This document shows, piece after piece, positions 50,897 through 59,467 of a DNA stretch of 64,000 bases. The notes under the pieces are model-generated. The model was not told the DNA's origin and did no database searches. It saw only the letters and a program-made list of their open reading frames with translations. This stretch comes from Massilia sp. Se16.2.3. GTDB lineage: Bacteria; Pseudomonadota; Gammaproteobacteria; Burkholderiales; Burkholderiaceae_D. Within the stretch, counting starts at the first letter, position 1; every line of letters starts with the position of its first letter. The stretch covers positions 2,542,001-2,606,000 of the forward strand of contig NZ_CP050451.1 of assembly GCF_014171595.1 (NCBI RefSeq), in the 5' to 3' direction. The position numbers and the translations under genes were made by a program.

Positions 50897-51330
50897 ATGC
50901 TCCCAGCCATCCTCAAGCACATCGTTGCCACGCTGCGCCGCTTCGGCTCGGGCGAGGCAGATTTTCTCGATGGCCTGCGGCTGCCTGGCGGGCTGTTCGC
51001 GCAAACGCGCTGTGCGCGCCGCATCGATGCCACCGCCCGCCGCATCGCCGCGATGGGCGTGAAGATCGGCCGCTTGTCCGGGCGCCTGCATGCACGGGCG
51101 ATCCCCGGCCTGGTCGACGCCGACCGCAGCCTGCGGCGCATGCTGGGCGAATTGCGCGAAGACTGGGCGGCATGCGCCGCGACCTGGCGCTGTGGCATGT
51201 GCGCGAGTGCCATGGACGCGCCGGCGCGCGCCTGGAAACGGCGATCGCGCAGTTGAACCGTATCGCATCCGAAACCCAGGCCGCGGCCGAACGCCTGGTG
51301 CAGGAAATCGAGGAATACGACCGGGCCTAG
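50897..51330 (+). pseudogene. Hypothetical helical protein, frameshifted
   Basis: The frame from ATG 50897 reads LPAILKHIVATLRRFGSGEADF, then a helix-rich sequence with ARRIDATARRIAAMGVKIGRLSG. At about 51169-51172 one base is missing. The next frame continues MRRDLALWHVRECHGRAGARLETAI and a long heptad-like helix (LNRIASETQAAAERLVQEIEEYDRA) to TAG 51328-51330. Repaired length is 144 residues. The whole protein looks like a coiled-coil or four-helix protein, and no known family is recognised. As written it would end at 51256 after a nonsense tail. Its function is unknown. Confidence 0.55.
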
Positions 51331-51442
51331 GCTGGGCGCGCCTGGCGGCGCGCCGACGCGGGGACGGTTTGCAGTGACTTCATCCGGAACGATGCCGTAA
51401 CGAGCGGCGAACAAGGGCGGCTGGCGTGCCCGCCACCATCAA

Positions 51443-52204
51443 CTATCCCCGGGTCGGCAAAGCTCCCGCTGCGGAGCTTTGCCGACCCCGGGTCTGGTGT
51501 TCGCGCAGGCGCAGGGCTTCGCCGATCATCACCAGCACCGGGCCATGGGCCGTGCCCAGGCCCCGTGCCAGGTCCGTCAGGGTGAGGCGCTCGATGCGCT
51601 CGTCATGGCGGCTGCAGTTTTCCACCACCACCACGGGCGTATCGGCGCTGCGGCCCCGGGCCAGCAGGCGTTCGGCGGTGGCGGCGGCTTCGCGGCCGCC
51701 CATGTACTGGATCAGGGTGTCGGTATGGGGCAGAGCCGGGTGTTCCGGCTGGTCGGGGGCGGTGCTGGAGGTGAAGAAGGCGACGCTGCGGGCGACGCCG
51801 CGCCGTGTCAGCGGCGCCTTGGTGACGGCCGCCGCCGCGACCGCGGTGGTGATCCCGGGGACGATCTCGACCTCGATGCCTTCGCTCTCCAGCGCGCGCA
51901 ATTCCTCGTCGGCGCGGCCGAACAGCATCGGGTCGCCGCCCTTCAGGCGCACGACAAGACGGTACTCGCTGGCGCAATCGACCAGCAGGCGGTTGATCGC
52001 TTCCTGGGCCGTTGAGCGCTGGCCGGAACGTTTGCCCACCGAAATGAGCGTGGCCTGTGAACACAGTTCCAGCATCTCGGGGGTGACCAGTGCGTCGTAG
52101 AGCACGACGTCGGCCTGGGCCAGCAGCCGCGCGCCGCGCACCGTGATCAAGTCGGCAGCGCCAGGGCCGGCGCCAATCAGGTAGACCTTGCCCATCCCCG
52201 CCAT
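51443..52204 (-). CDS. cobA: Uroporphyrinogen-III C-methyltransferase
   Basis: This 253-residue S-adenosylmethionine methyltransferase makes precorrin-2, the first step to siroheme and cobalamin. The SAM pocket YLIGAGPGAADLIT is at the start, followed by VVLYDALVTPEML, VRLKGGDPMLFGRADEE and GITTAVAAAA. The start ATG 52204 follows AGGAG. The last residues (RQSSAAGALPTRG) are encoded by one arm of a hairpin and look like an extension beyond the normal end. It lies after cysN in the sulfate-reduction operon and probably supplies siroheme for CysI. Confidence 0.94.
   Translation of the reverse strand: MAGMGKVYLIGAGPGAADLITVRGARLLAQADVVLYDALVTPEMLELCSQATLISVGKRSGQRSTAQEAINRLLVDCASEYRLVVRLKGGDPMLFGRADEELRALESEGIEVEIVPGITTAVAAAAVTKAPLTRRGVARSVAFFTSSTAPDQPEHPALPHTDTLIQYMGGREAAATAERLLARGRSADTPVVVVENCSRHDERIERLTLTDLARGLGTAHGPVLVMIGEALRLREHQTRGRQSSAAGALPTRG
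51448..51492. repeat. Long hairpin at the 3' end of cobA
   Basis: A near-perfect 19-bp inverted repeat (51448-51466 with 51473-51492, one bulged C) closes a six-base loop. It covers the last codons of cobA and is not followed by a T run. It could act as a mRNA 3' stabiliser or a Rho-linked stop, or be a repeat that has inserted at the gene end. Confidence 0.7.
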
Positions 52205-52216
52205 GCACCGCTCCTG

Positions 52217-53536
52217 TTATTCGCCTAAACGAATCATACCCGCGGCAACGGTCTGGTGCGTCACTTCATCGATCAGGATGAATGCGCCTGTAGCGCGGAT
52301 GTCGGCATAGGCGTCGGCCGCCAGCGGCTGCTGCACGCTCAAACCGATGCGCGCGATGTCGTTCAGCTTCAGGCCGTCCGCAGGGTGGCGTTGCTGGGTG
52401 TTGATATCCAGCAGCGTGTCGACCCTGGTCACCTTGGCCGCCGTCTGGCGCGTGCCGTGCTTGATCCAGTACTTGCGGCGCGCATCGAGCGGCTCGTCCG
52501 ACATCCAGCACACGTCCGCCACCACCTGCTTGAGCAAGGTTGCCGGCGCATCGGCACCAGCGAGCGTATCGCCGCGCGAGATGTCCAGGTATTCGTTCAG
52601 CAGCAGCGTCACCGACTGGCCGGCGGCGGCCGTATCGAGCGAACCGTCGAAGGTCAGGATTTCCTTGACGGTTGCGCTCTGGCCGGAAGGCTGGACCACC
52701 AACTTGTCGCCGACGGCAACGCTGCCCGACTCGATACGGCCCATGTAGCCGCGGAAGTCGTTGGCCTCATGGCCGTTGTGGCGGGCCACTAACTGCACCG
52801 GGAAACGGAAGGGCGCATCGTGGGCTTCGTCGTAGACCGAGATGTCTTCCAGCAGTTCGATCAGGGTCGGGCCGGTGTACCAGTCCATCCTGGCCGAGCG
52901 ATCGACGACGTTATCACCGGACAGGGCCGACAGCGGAATCGCGGTCACGTCCTTCAGCCCGAGCGACTGGGCGAATTCGCCGTAAGCCTTGACGATGCGG
53001 TCATAGACGGCCTGGTCGTAGTTCACCAGGTCCATCTTGTTGACGGCCACGATCACGTGCTCGATCTGCAGCAGCTTGGCGATCGTCGAATGGCGCTTGG
53101 TCTGGATCAGCAAGTCCACGCCGCCATCCTCGCGCAGCTTCACTTTCGACACGTCGACCAGGATGATCACCGCGTCCGCGGTCGAGGCGCCGGTCACCAT
53201 GTTGCGGGTGTACTGCTCGTGGCCCGGGGTGTCGGCAATGATGAACTTGCGCTTGGGCGTGGCGAAATAGCGGTAGGCCACGTCGATCGTGATGCCCTGT
53301 TCGCGCTCGGCTTCCAGGCCGTCGGTCAGGAGCGACAAATCGATGGTGTCGCCGACGGTGCGCTTGTGCTTCGAGCGCGAGACGGCCGCCAGCTGGTCGG
53401 CGAAGATGCCCTTGCTGTCGTAGAGCAGGCGTCCGATCAGCGTGCTCTTGCCGTCGTCGACGGAACCGGCCGTGATGAAGCGCAGCAGGCTGTGTTGGGT
53501 CAGTTTATCGTAGGGGGAGTCGATGCGGGCGTTCAT
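52217..53536 (-). CDS. cysN: Sulfate adenylyltransferase subunit 1 (GTPase) CysN
   Basis: This 439-residue GTP-binding subunit drives ATP sulfurylase, activating sulfate to APS. G motifs are GSVDDGKSTLIGR, the DTPGHEQYTRNM block and VNKMDLV. Domains II and III follow as in elongation-factor-like GTPases. There is no fused CysC kinase, so APS and not PAPS is probably the substrate for the reductase. It overlaps cysD by one base (TGATG). Confidence 0.95.
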   Translation of the reverse strand: MNARIDSPYDKLTQHSLLRFITAGSVDDGKSTLIGRLLYDSKGIFADQLAAVSRSKHKRTVGDTIDLSLLTDGLEAEREQGITIDVAYRYFATPKRKFIIADTPGHEQYTRNMVTGASTADAVIILVDVSKVKLREDGGVDLLIQTKRHSTIAKLLQIEHVIVAVNKMDLVNYDQAVYDRIVKAYGEFAQSLGLKDVTAIPLSALSGDNVVDRSARMDWYTGPTLIELLEDISVYDEAHDAPFRFPVQLVARHNGHEANDFRGYMGRIESGSVAVGDKLVVQPSGQSATVKEILTFDGSLDTAAAGQSVTLLLNEYLDISRGDTLAGADAPATLLKQVVADVCWMSDEPLDARRKYWIKHGTRQTAAKVTRVDTLLDINTQQRHPADGLKLNDIARIGLSVQQPLAADAYADIRATGAFILIDEVTHQTVAAGMIRLGE

Positions 53537-54474
53537 CAGAAATATCCTTGCTTCTTGCGTTTTTCCATCGAGGCTTCCGAGGTCTGGTCATCCATCCTGG
53601 TCGCGCCGCGCTCGGTGACTTGCGTCACGGCGGTTTCGGCGATGATGGCCTCGACCGTGCTGGCGGTCGACGATACCGGGCAGGTGCAGGAGATGTCGCC
53701 GACGGTGCGGAAGCGGACCGTTTGCGTTTCGACCGTCTCGCCTTCCTTCGCCGGGGTCAGCGGGGTCAATGGCACCAGCAGGCCATTGCGCGGAATCACC
53801 TGGCGCTCGTGGGCGAAATAGATCGGCGGCAGGGCCAGCTTTTCACGGGCGATGTACTGCCACACGTCCAGTTCCGTCCAGTTCGAGATCGGGAACACGC
53901 GCATGTTTTCGCCCGGGTGGACGCGGGTGTTATACAGGTCCCACAGTTCCGGACGCTGGGCCTTCGGGTCCCACTGGCCGAATTCGTCGCGGAAGGAGAA
54001 GATGCGCTCCTTGGCGCGGGCCTTTTCCTCGTCGCGGCGGGCGCCGCCGATGCAGGCGTCGAATCCGTGTTCGGCGATGGTTTCCAGCAGCGTCACGGCC
54101 TGGGCCGCGTTGCGCGAATCGGTGGCCGGGTTACGCAGGCGCACGGTGCCCTTCCTGATCGAGTCCTCGACCGAGCCGACGATCAGGCGCTCGCCGAGCT
54201 CAAGCACGCGTGCATCGCGGAAGGCGATCACTTCGTCGAAATTGTGGCCGGTGTCGATGTGCACCAGCGGGAAGGGGAATTTGCCGGGGCGGAAGGACTT
54301 TTCGGCCAGGCGCAGCAGTACCACCGAGTCCTTGCCGCCCGAGAACAGCAGGGCCGGATTGCTGCATTCGGCCGCCACTTCGCGCAGGATGTGGATCGCT
54401 TCGGATTCGAGGGCGTCGAGGTGGCGCGCGTTGACGTCGGCGAGGATGCCGGTCGTATCTTGGAGATTCGTCAT
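53536..54474 (-). CDS. cysD: Sulfate adenylyltransferase subunit 2 CysD
   Basis: This 312-residue ATP-pyrophosphatase-fold protein carries the sulfate adenylylation site. The PP-loop FSGGKDSVVLLRLAEK is near residue 45, and VHIDTGHNFDEVI, GGARRDEEKARAKERIFSFR and the NWTELDVWQYI region are all typical. The start ATG 54474 is 28 bases after cysH. It acts with CysN. Confidence 0.96.
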   Translation of the reverse strand: MTNLQDTTGILADVNARHLDALESEAIHILREVAAECSNPALLFSGGKDSVVLLRLAEKSFRPGKFPFPLVHIDTGHNFDEVIAFRDARVLELGERLIVGSVEDSIRKGTVRLRNPATDSRNAAQAVTLLETIAEHGFDACIGGARRDEEKARAKERIFSFRDEFGQWDPKAQRPELWDLYNTRVHPGENMRVFPISNWTELDVWQYIAREKLALPPIYFAHERQVIPRNGLLVPLTPLTPAKEGETVETQTVRFRTVGDISCTCPVSSTASTVEAIIAETAVTQVTERGATRMDDQTSEASMEKRKKQGYF

Positions 54475-54502
54475 GGGTTCTGCCTTGTGTTCATGCTGTG
54501 GC

Positions 54503-55219
54503 TCAGGGGGCCACGGATTTGATACGGATCAGTTTGCCGTCGACCACATGCAAGCCGCATTCCTTGGACTCGGGGTTTTCCCACCACCAGCGGCCGGCGC
54601 GCACGTCCTCGCCCGGCTGGACCGCGCGGGTGCAGGGTTCGCAGCCGATCGAGGGGTAGCCGCGGTCATGCAGGGCGTTATACGGCACGTCGTTGGCGCG
54701 GATGTATTCCCACACTTCCTCTTCGGTCCAGTCCACCAGCGGATTGAACTTGGTCATGAAGTGGGCCGGATCGTCTTCCTCGACGCGCAGGTCGGAACGG
54801 GTGGACGACTGGGCGCGGCGCTGGCCGGTAATCCAGGCCTTGTTGCCGAGCAGCGCACGGCCGAGGGGCTCGACCTTGCGCACGCGGCAGCATTCACGGC
54901 GCATCTCGACGCTGTCGTAGAAGGCGTTCAGGCCGTTGGCGGCGACATAGGCGTCCACCGCTTCCGTCTCCGGGCGGAACAGCGCGATCTCATAGCCATA
55001 CTTCGCCTTGACGGCATCGAGCACCGCCAGGGTTTCCTTGTGCAGGCGGCCGGTCTCCAGCGAGAAGATGCCGATCGGCAGCTTCGCTTTCAGGATCAGG
55101 TCGGTCAGCACCATGTCTTCCGCCGCCAGGCTGGAGGCGAACACGGCGGGCGAATGGTCGGCCGCGATGCGTGCCAGGATCGCCTGGGTTTCTGCGACGC
55201 GGTGGGCGAGGGCGCTCAT
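54503..55219 (-). CDS. cysH: Adenylylsulfate reductase (assimilatory, APS type) CysH
   Basis: This 238-residue protein of the CysH family reduces activated sulfate to sulfite using thioredoxin. The PP-loop-like ATP-binding region is SLAAEDMVLTDL. Two Cys pairs, Cys110-Cys111 and Cys193-Cys196, match the [4Fe-4S] ligands of APS reductases. The catalytic ECGLH (Cys221) is near the C-terminus. The iron-sulfur cysteines and the absence of CysC point to APS and not PAPS as substrate. Operon position between DUF934 and cysD agrees. Confidence 0.94.
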   Translation of the reverse strand: MSALAHRVAETQAILARIAADHSPAVFASSLAAEDMVLTDLILKAKLPIGIFSLETGRLHKETLAVLDAVKAKYGYEIALFRPETEAVDAYVAANGLNAFYDSVEMRRECCRVRKVEPLGRALLGNKAWITGQRRAQSSTRSDLRVEEDDPAHFMTKFNPLVDWTEEEVWEYIRANDVPYNALHDRGYPSIGCEPCTRAVQPGEDVRAGRWWWENPESKECGLHVVDGKLIRIKSVAP

Positions 55220-55237
55220 AAGGTATCCAATGCGTCC

Positions 55238-55798
55238 TTAAATGCCGGCGCCAATGTCGGCGTGTTCCGGCGGGATGTCGCGTTCCTTGCGGCGGAACAG
55301 CGGCAGCGGCTGGTCGACCGACGCCTGGTAGGTTTCCGAGAACACGGTCAGGCCTTTCAGCGCGTCATGGATCGAACGGTCCTTGCGCGGGGCGTAAGCG
55401 TTGAAGCCCACCCGCGACATCGAGAACAGCTGGTCGCGCAGCACGTCGCCGATCGCACGCAGTTCGCCCGTATAGCCCAGGCGCTTGCGCAGGTTGTAGG
55501 CGATCGAGTAGCCGCGGCCATCGGAAAACTTCGGGAAGTCCACGCCGATGACGGCGAAGCGCTCGGCCTCGCCCTTGAGCATTTCGAAACGCTCGTCGGC
55601 GGCCAGCCACACGCCCAGTTCGGCGCGTTGCGAGAGCGTCTCTTTCTGCGCCAGCCAGACCGTCAAGGGCACGATGACCTTGCCTTCAGGGATGGTGACG
55701 CTCCCGGCGGCCTCTCCCTCTTCCAGGCGCAGCACGCGCCAGTCGTCGGCCACGACTTCACGGCCGCGGATGATGTGTGAGTGCACTACTTCAAGCAT
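55238..55798 (-). CDS. DUF934 protein of the sulfate-reduction operon
   Basis: ATG 55798 gives 186 residues, beginning MLEVVHSHIIRGREVVADDWR. Conserved stretches are VIVPLTVWLAQKE, VDFPKFSDGRGYSIAYNLRKR and LRAIGDVLRDQLFSMSRVGFNAY. DUF934 genes are nearly always beside cysI and cysH in beta- and alphaproteobacteria and are thought to help sulfite reductase, but no activity is known. The start overlaps the cysI stop by eight bases. Confidence 0.9.
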   Translation of the reverse strand: MLEVVHSHIIRGREVVADDWRVLRLEEGEAAGSVTIPEGKVIVPLTVWLAQKETLSQRAELGVWLAADERFEMLKGEAERFAVIGVDFPKFSDGRGYSIAYNLRKRLGYTGELRAIGDVLRDQLFSMSRVGFNAYAPRKDRSIHDALKGLTVFSETYQASVDQPLPLFRRKERDIPPEHADIGAGI

Positions 55799-57476
55799 GG
55801 TCTTCCCCAACAAGTTCGCCTTTTGAAATCGGCGTCGCATACACGTGTTCCTTGAATGGCGTAATGCCCAGGCGCTGCGCCGTTTCGGCGAAACGCTCGC
55901 CTTCGAAACGGTTCTGCACATACACGTTCAGGAGGCGGTCGATCACTTCCGGCATCTGGTGCGCCGAGAACGAGGGGCCGATGATCTTGCCGATCGCCGA
56001 GTTGTTGCCCTGGGCGCCGCCAATCGACACCTGGTACCACTCGCTGCCGTCCTTGTCGACGCCCAGCACGCCAATCGACCCGACGTGGTGGTGGCCGCAG
56101 GCGTTGATGCAGCCCGAGATGTTCAGTTCGATCTCGCCGATGTCGTGCTGGAAGTCGAGGTCGTCGAAACGCTCCGCAATGGCGGCCGCGATCGGGATCG
56201 ATTTCGCGTTCGCCAGCGAGCAGAAGTCGCCGCCCGGGCAGGAAATGATGTCCGTCAGGAGGCCAATGTTCGGCGTCGCCAGGCCCTTCGACTTGGCCAG
56301 CTGCCAGACCGCGAACAGATCAAGCTGCTTCACATCCGCCAGCACCAGGTTCTGTTCGTGGGTCACGCGCAGTTCGCCGAAGCTGTACTTGTCGGCGAGA
56401 TCGGCCACGAAATCCATCTGCTCGGCGGTGGCATCGCCCGGCGGCACGCCGGTTTTCTTCAGCGACAGCACGACCGACGCATAGCCCGGTACCTTGTGCG
56501 GCTTGACGTTGCGGCTCAGCCAGTTGGCGAAAGCCTTGTTCTCAGGCTGAGCGGCCAGCGGGTCGATCGCGGGCAGGGTCTCGTAGGCCGGGGCCTCGAA
56601 ATAGGCCGCGACGCGGTCGTATTCTTCCTGGGTCAGGGTTTCCGGACCATCCTTCAGGTCTTGCCACTCTTCTTCGACCATGCGCGCGAATTCCTCCACG
56701 CCCAGGGATTTCAGCAGGATCTTGATGCGGGCCTTGTACTTGTTGTCGCGGCGGCCGTACGAGTTGTACACGCGCATCACGGCTTCGGTATAGGTCAGCA
56801 GGTGTTGCCAGGGCAAAAAGTCGCGGATCACGCTGCCCAGGATCGGCGTACGGCCCATGCCGCCGCCGGCCATGAACTTGAAGCCGACTTCGCCCGCTTC
56901 GTTCTTCACCAGGGTCAGGCCGATGTCGTGGATGGCGATGGCGGCGCGGTCTTCCACGGCGCCATTGATCGCCACCTTGAATTTACGCGGCAGGGCGATG
57001 AATTCGGGGTGGAAAGTGCTCCACTGGCGCAGGATCTCGGCGAAGGGGCGCGGATCCATCAGCTCGTCAGCCGCGACACCGGCGAACTCGTCGGTGGTAA
57101 TGTTGCGGATGCAATTGCCCGACGTTTGGATCGCGTGCATTTCGACGGACGCCAGGTCGGTCAGGATGTCCGGGGTCTGTTCCAGCTCGATCCAGTTGTA
57201 CTGGATGTTCTGGCGCGTGGTGAAGTGGCCGTAGCCGCGGTCGTACTTGCGCGCGATGTGGGCGAACATGCGCATCTGCTTCGACGACAGCAGGCCGTAG
57301 GGCACGGCAACGCGCAGCATGTAGGCGTGGCGCTGCATGTACAGGCCGTTCTGCAGGCGCAGCGGCAGGAACTCTTCTTCGGTCAACTCGTCGTTCAGGC
57401 GGCGTGCCACCTGGTCGCGGTACTGCGCAATGCGCTCGCGGATGATGAGATGGTCGTATTGGTCGTAGCGGTACAT
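55791..57476 (-). CDS. cysI: Sulfite reductase hemoprotein subunit CysI
   Basis: This 561-residue siroheme and [4Fe-4S] protein of the nitrite/sulfite reductase family catalyses six-electron reduction of sulfite to sulfide. The iron-sulfur ligands are in CPGGDFCSLANAKS and in SGCINACGHHHVG. Other marks are MQRHAYMLRVAVPYGLLSS, YGHFTTRQNIQYNWI and SGNCIRNITTDEFAG. It starts MYRYDQYDHLIIRERI at 57476, first gene of the leftward operon. No CysJ flavoprotein is in the window, so electrons probably come from another reductase or ferredoxin. Confidence 0.95.
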   Translation of the reverse strand: MYRYDQYDHLIIRERIAQYRDQVARRLNDELTEEEFLPLRLQNGLYMQRHAYMLRVAVPYGLLSSKQMRMFAHIARKYDRGYGHFTTRQNIQYNWIELEQTPDILTDLASVEMHAIQTSGNCIRNITTDEFAGVAADELMDPRPFAEILRQWSTFHPEFIALPRKFKVAINGAVEDRAAIAIHDIGLTLVKNEAGEVGFKFMAGGGMGRTPILGSVIRDFLPWQHLLTYTEAVMRVYNSYGRRDNKYKARIKILLKSLGVEEFARMVEEEWQDLKDGPETLTQEEYDRVAAYFEAPAYETLPAIDPLAAQPENKAFANWLSRNVKPHKVPGYASVVLSLKKTGVPPGDATAEQMDFVADLADKYSFGELRVTHEQNLVLADVKQLDLFAVWQLAKSKGLATPNIGLLTDIISCPGGDFCSLANAKSIPIAAAIAERFDDLDFQHDIGEIELNISGCINACGHHHVGSIGVLGVDKDGSEWYQVSIGGAQGNNSAIGKIIGPSFSAHQMPEVIDRLLNVYVQNRFEGERFAETAQRLGITPFKEHVYATPISKGELVGEDHA

Positions 57477-57569
57477 AAATTAATCCCGGGATAGTCGGGC
57501 TGAAGGGCCCGGTAAGCTAGCCTGAATGGTAAGCCCGCACAGCTTTATTCCAAACGACTGACAATTTAT

Positions 57570-57598
57570 TTGCTTATATACGGTAAGGGCATAAGCAA
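57570..57598. promoter_or_regulatory. Putative CysB-type operator in the divergent cysI-cysB gap
   Basis: The inverted repeat TTGCTTAT-N13-ATAAGCAA (57570-57577 with 57591-57598) lies centrally in the 170-base gap between cysI and the cysB-like regulator. An AT-rich track with GCATAAAATACG follows. It is well placed to control both directions. Confidence 0.55.
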
Positions 57599-57646
57599 TC
57601 GCATAAAATACGCCTTGGCTATCTACCATCACACATAACAACAGGA

Positions 57647-58585
57647 ATGAACCTTCACCAACTGCGTTTCGTGCGCGAAGCCGTGCGCCAGAACTACAAC
57701 CTGACCGATGCCGCCAAGGCCCTGTTCACCTCGCAGCCGGGCGTGTCGAAAGCCATCATCGAGCTCGAGGAAGAGCTCGGCGTCGACATCTTCACCCGCC
57801 ATGGCAAGCGCATCCGCGGCCTGACCGAGCCCGGGCGGCTGGTACTGGCCTCGGTCGAGCTGATCATGCAGGAAATCGACAGCCTGAAACGCATCGGCAA
57901 GGAATACGCCGCCCACGATAGCGGCAGCTTCACGATTGCCACCACGCATACCCAGGCGCGCTACATGCTGCCGAAAGTGGTGCAGGCCTTCATGGGCAAG
58001 TTCCCGAAAGTGCGCCTGTCCCTGCTTCAAGGTAATCCAAAGCAGATCGCTGACATGGTGAAAAACGGCCAGGCTGACCTGGCGATCGCCACCGAGTCGA
58101 TTGCCGCCGTCGACGGCCTGATCACCTTGCCCTGCTATCAGTGGGAGCACGTGCTGGTGGTGCCGCCGGAACACGAGTTGCTGCGTTCGAAAGCCGTGTC
58201 GCTGGAAGAAATCGCGACTTACCCGCTGATCACCTACGACGCGGCCTTTGCCGGACGCAGCAAGATCGATCATGCGTTTTCCCTGCGCGAACTGAAGCCC
58301 GACGTGCTGCTGGAAGCCATCGACGCCGACGTCATCAAGACCTATGTGGAGCTGGGCATGGGCGTGGGCATCATCGCCGGCATGGCCTTCGATGCCGAAC
58401 GCGACCGCAACCTGCGCGCCATTCCCGTGGGTCACCTGTTCGGCATGAACGTCTCGCGCGTGGCCGTGAAGCAGGGCGCCTACCTGCGCAGCTATATCTA
58501 TACTTTCATCGAGCTGCTGGCACCCGTGCTGAACCGCAAGATGGTCGAGGCCGCCATGCGCGGCGGCGAAAACTACGAGCTGTAA
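57647..58585 (+). CDS. cysB: CysB-type LysR-family transcription regulator
   Basis: This 312-residue LysR-type regulator has a winged helix-turn-helix at residues 1-60 (FVREAVRQNYNLTDAAKALFTSQPGVSKAIIELEEELG) with the CysB-typical start MNLHQLRF. A substrate-binding domain follows (residues 90-300), with TIATTHTQARYMLP typical of CysB and Cbl. It senses O-acetylserine or sulfate/APS and controls the divergent cys genes. A Cbl-like role cannot be excluded. The start is at ATG 57647 behind AGGA. Confidence 0.92.
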   Translation: MNLHQLRFVREAVRQNYNLTDAAKALFTSQPGVSKAIIELEEELGVDIFTRHGKRIRGLTEPGRLVLASVELIMQEIDSLKRIGKEYAAHDSGSFTIATTHTQARYMLPKVVQAFMGKFPKVRLSLLQGNPKQIADMVKNGQADLAIATESIAAVDGLITLPCYQWEHVLVVPPEHELLRSKAVSLEEIATYPLITYDAAFAGRSKIDHAFSLRELKPDVLLEAIDADVIKTYVELGMGVGIIAGMAFDAERDRNLRAIPVGHLFGMNVSRVAVKQGAYLRSYIYTFIELLAPVLNRKMVEAAMRGGENYEL

Positions 58586-58593
58586 GAGAAAAC

Positions 58594-59244
58594 ATGAGCA
58601 ATCAACAAGTCGCACAATACTATGCCCTGCTGGGCGAAGCCCTCGAGGACAAATACCTCGAGCCGGACATGGACGAAGACATCGACGACATGAGCATCCA
58701 CCTGGCCAGCCTGCTGGCGGGGCACAAGGTGCTCGAGCTCGGCTGCGGCGCCGGTTTCTGGACCGAGGTCGTGGCCGAAGCGGCCGAGTCGGTGCTGGCG
58801 GTGGACATCAATGCCAACCTGGTCGATATCGCGCGTTCGCGTGAGATGCCGGAAGGGAAAGTGGGCTTCCGCGTGGCCGATGCGCTCGACCTGCCGGAAG
58901 ATATCGGCAAGTTCACCGCGGTGCTGGTCAGCTTCCTGTGGTCGCACCTGAACAAGGGCGAGCAGGAAAAGCTGCTGGCCACCCTCAAGAAGCGGCTGGG
59001 CAAGGACGTGTTGCTGGTAATTTTGGACGATTCGTTCGTCGAAGGCTTCAGCGAAACGATCGCCCGTACCGATGCCGAGGGCACGACTTACCAGATCGTC
59101 ACCGCGCCCGAAGGTGAACGTTTCGAGCTGCCCAAGAGCTACCAGTCCGACAGCGCGCTGCGCAAGCGGCTCGGTGCTGCCGGCAAGGAGATCAAGATCG
59201 AACGGGTGGAGTTTTTCTGGATTTTGACGTGCAGGTTGAAGTGA
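58594..59244 (+). CDS. Class I SAM-dependent methyltransferase
   Basis: ATG 58594, eight bases after cysB, gives 216 residues. The Rossmann core has VLELGCGAGFWTEVVAEAAESVLAVDIN (motif I and acidic loop), FRVADALDLPEDIGKFTAVLVSFLWSHL and a C-terminal domain. No substrate can be named from sequence. It probably shares a transcript with cysB. The frame is open far upstream inside cysB, but that is an overlap artefact of GC-rich coding DNA. Confidence 0.85.
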   Translation: MSNQQVAQYYALLGEALEDKYLEPDMDEDIDDMSIHLASLLAGHKVLELGCGAGFWTEVVAEAAESVLAVDINANLVDIARSREMPEGKVGFRVADALDLPEDIGKFTAVLVSFLWSHLNKGEQEKLLATLKKRLGKDVLLVILDDSFVEGFSETIARTDAEGTTYQIVTAPEGERFELPKSYQSDSALRKRLGAAGKEIKIERVEFFWILTCRLK

Positions 59245-59264
59245 TTCGCTAGCTGCAGATCTTT

Positions 59265-59396
59265 GTAGGGTGGGCTCTCGAGCCCACGCGGTCCGACGGA
59301 TGAGAGTCGAGTCGGCTCTTGGAAAAGCCGCCGTGGCGAGCGCACTCTGCGCACCATGCATGGGTTCAACCGCGTGGGCTCGAGAGCCCACCCTAC
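59265..59396. repeat. REPIN pair with CTCGAG cores
   Basis: Units at 59265-59291 (GTAGGGTGGGCTCTCGAGCC then CACGCGG) and 59371-59396 are exact inverted copies with a different inner palindrome from most others (GGCTCTCGAGCC). They lie between the methyltransferase gene and the porin terminator. Confidence 0.85.
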
Positions 59397-59418
59397 GCCC
59401 ATCTCAACATCCGTGGCC

Positions 59419-59451
59419 AAAAAAAACGCGCGTGGTTTCACGCGCGTTTTT
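59419..59451. terminator. Bidirectional terminator between methyltransferase and porin genes
   Basis: A 10-bp stem AACGCGCGTG/CACGCGCGTT (59425-59434, 59439-59448) with a GTTT loop has an A8 run on its left and a T run on its right, so it can end both transcripts. Confidence 0.88.
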
Positions 59452-59467
59452 CATTTCAGGCAACCAA

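Noticed and set aside
58141..58593. Upstream extension of the methyltransferase frame into cysB
   Set aside because: It lies wholly within cysB coding DNA in another frame; the ATG at 58594 with normal family length is sufficient.
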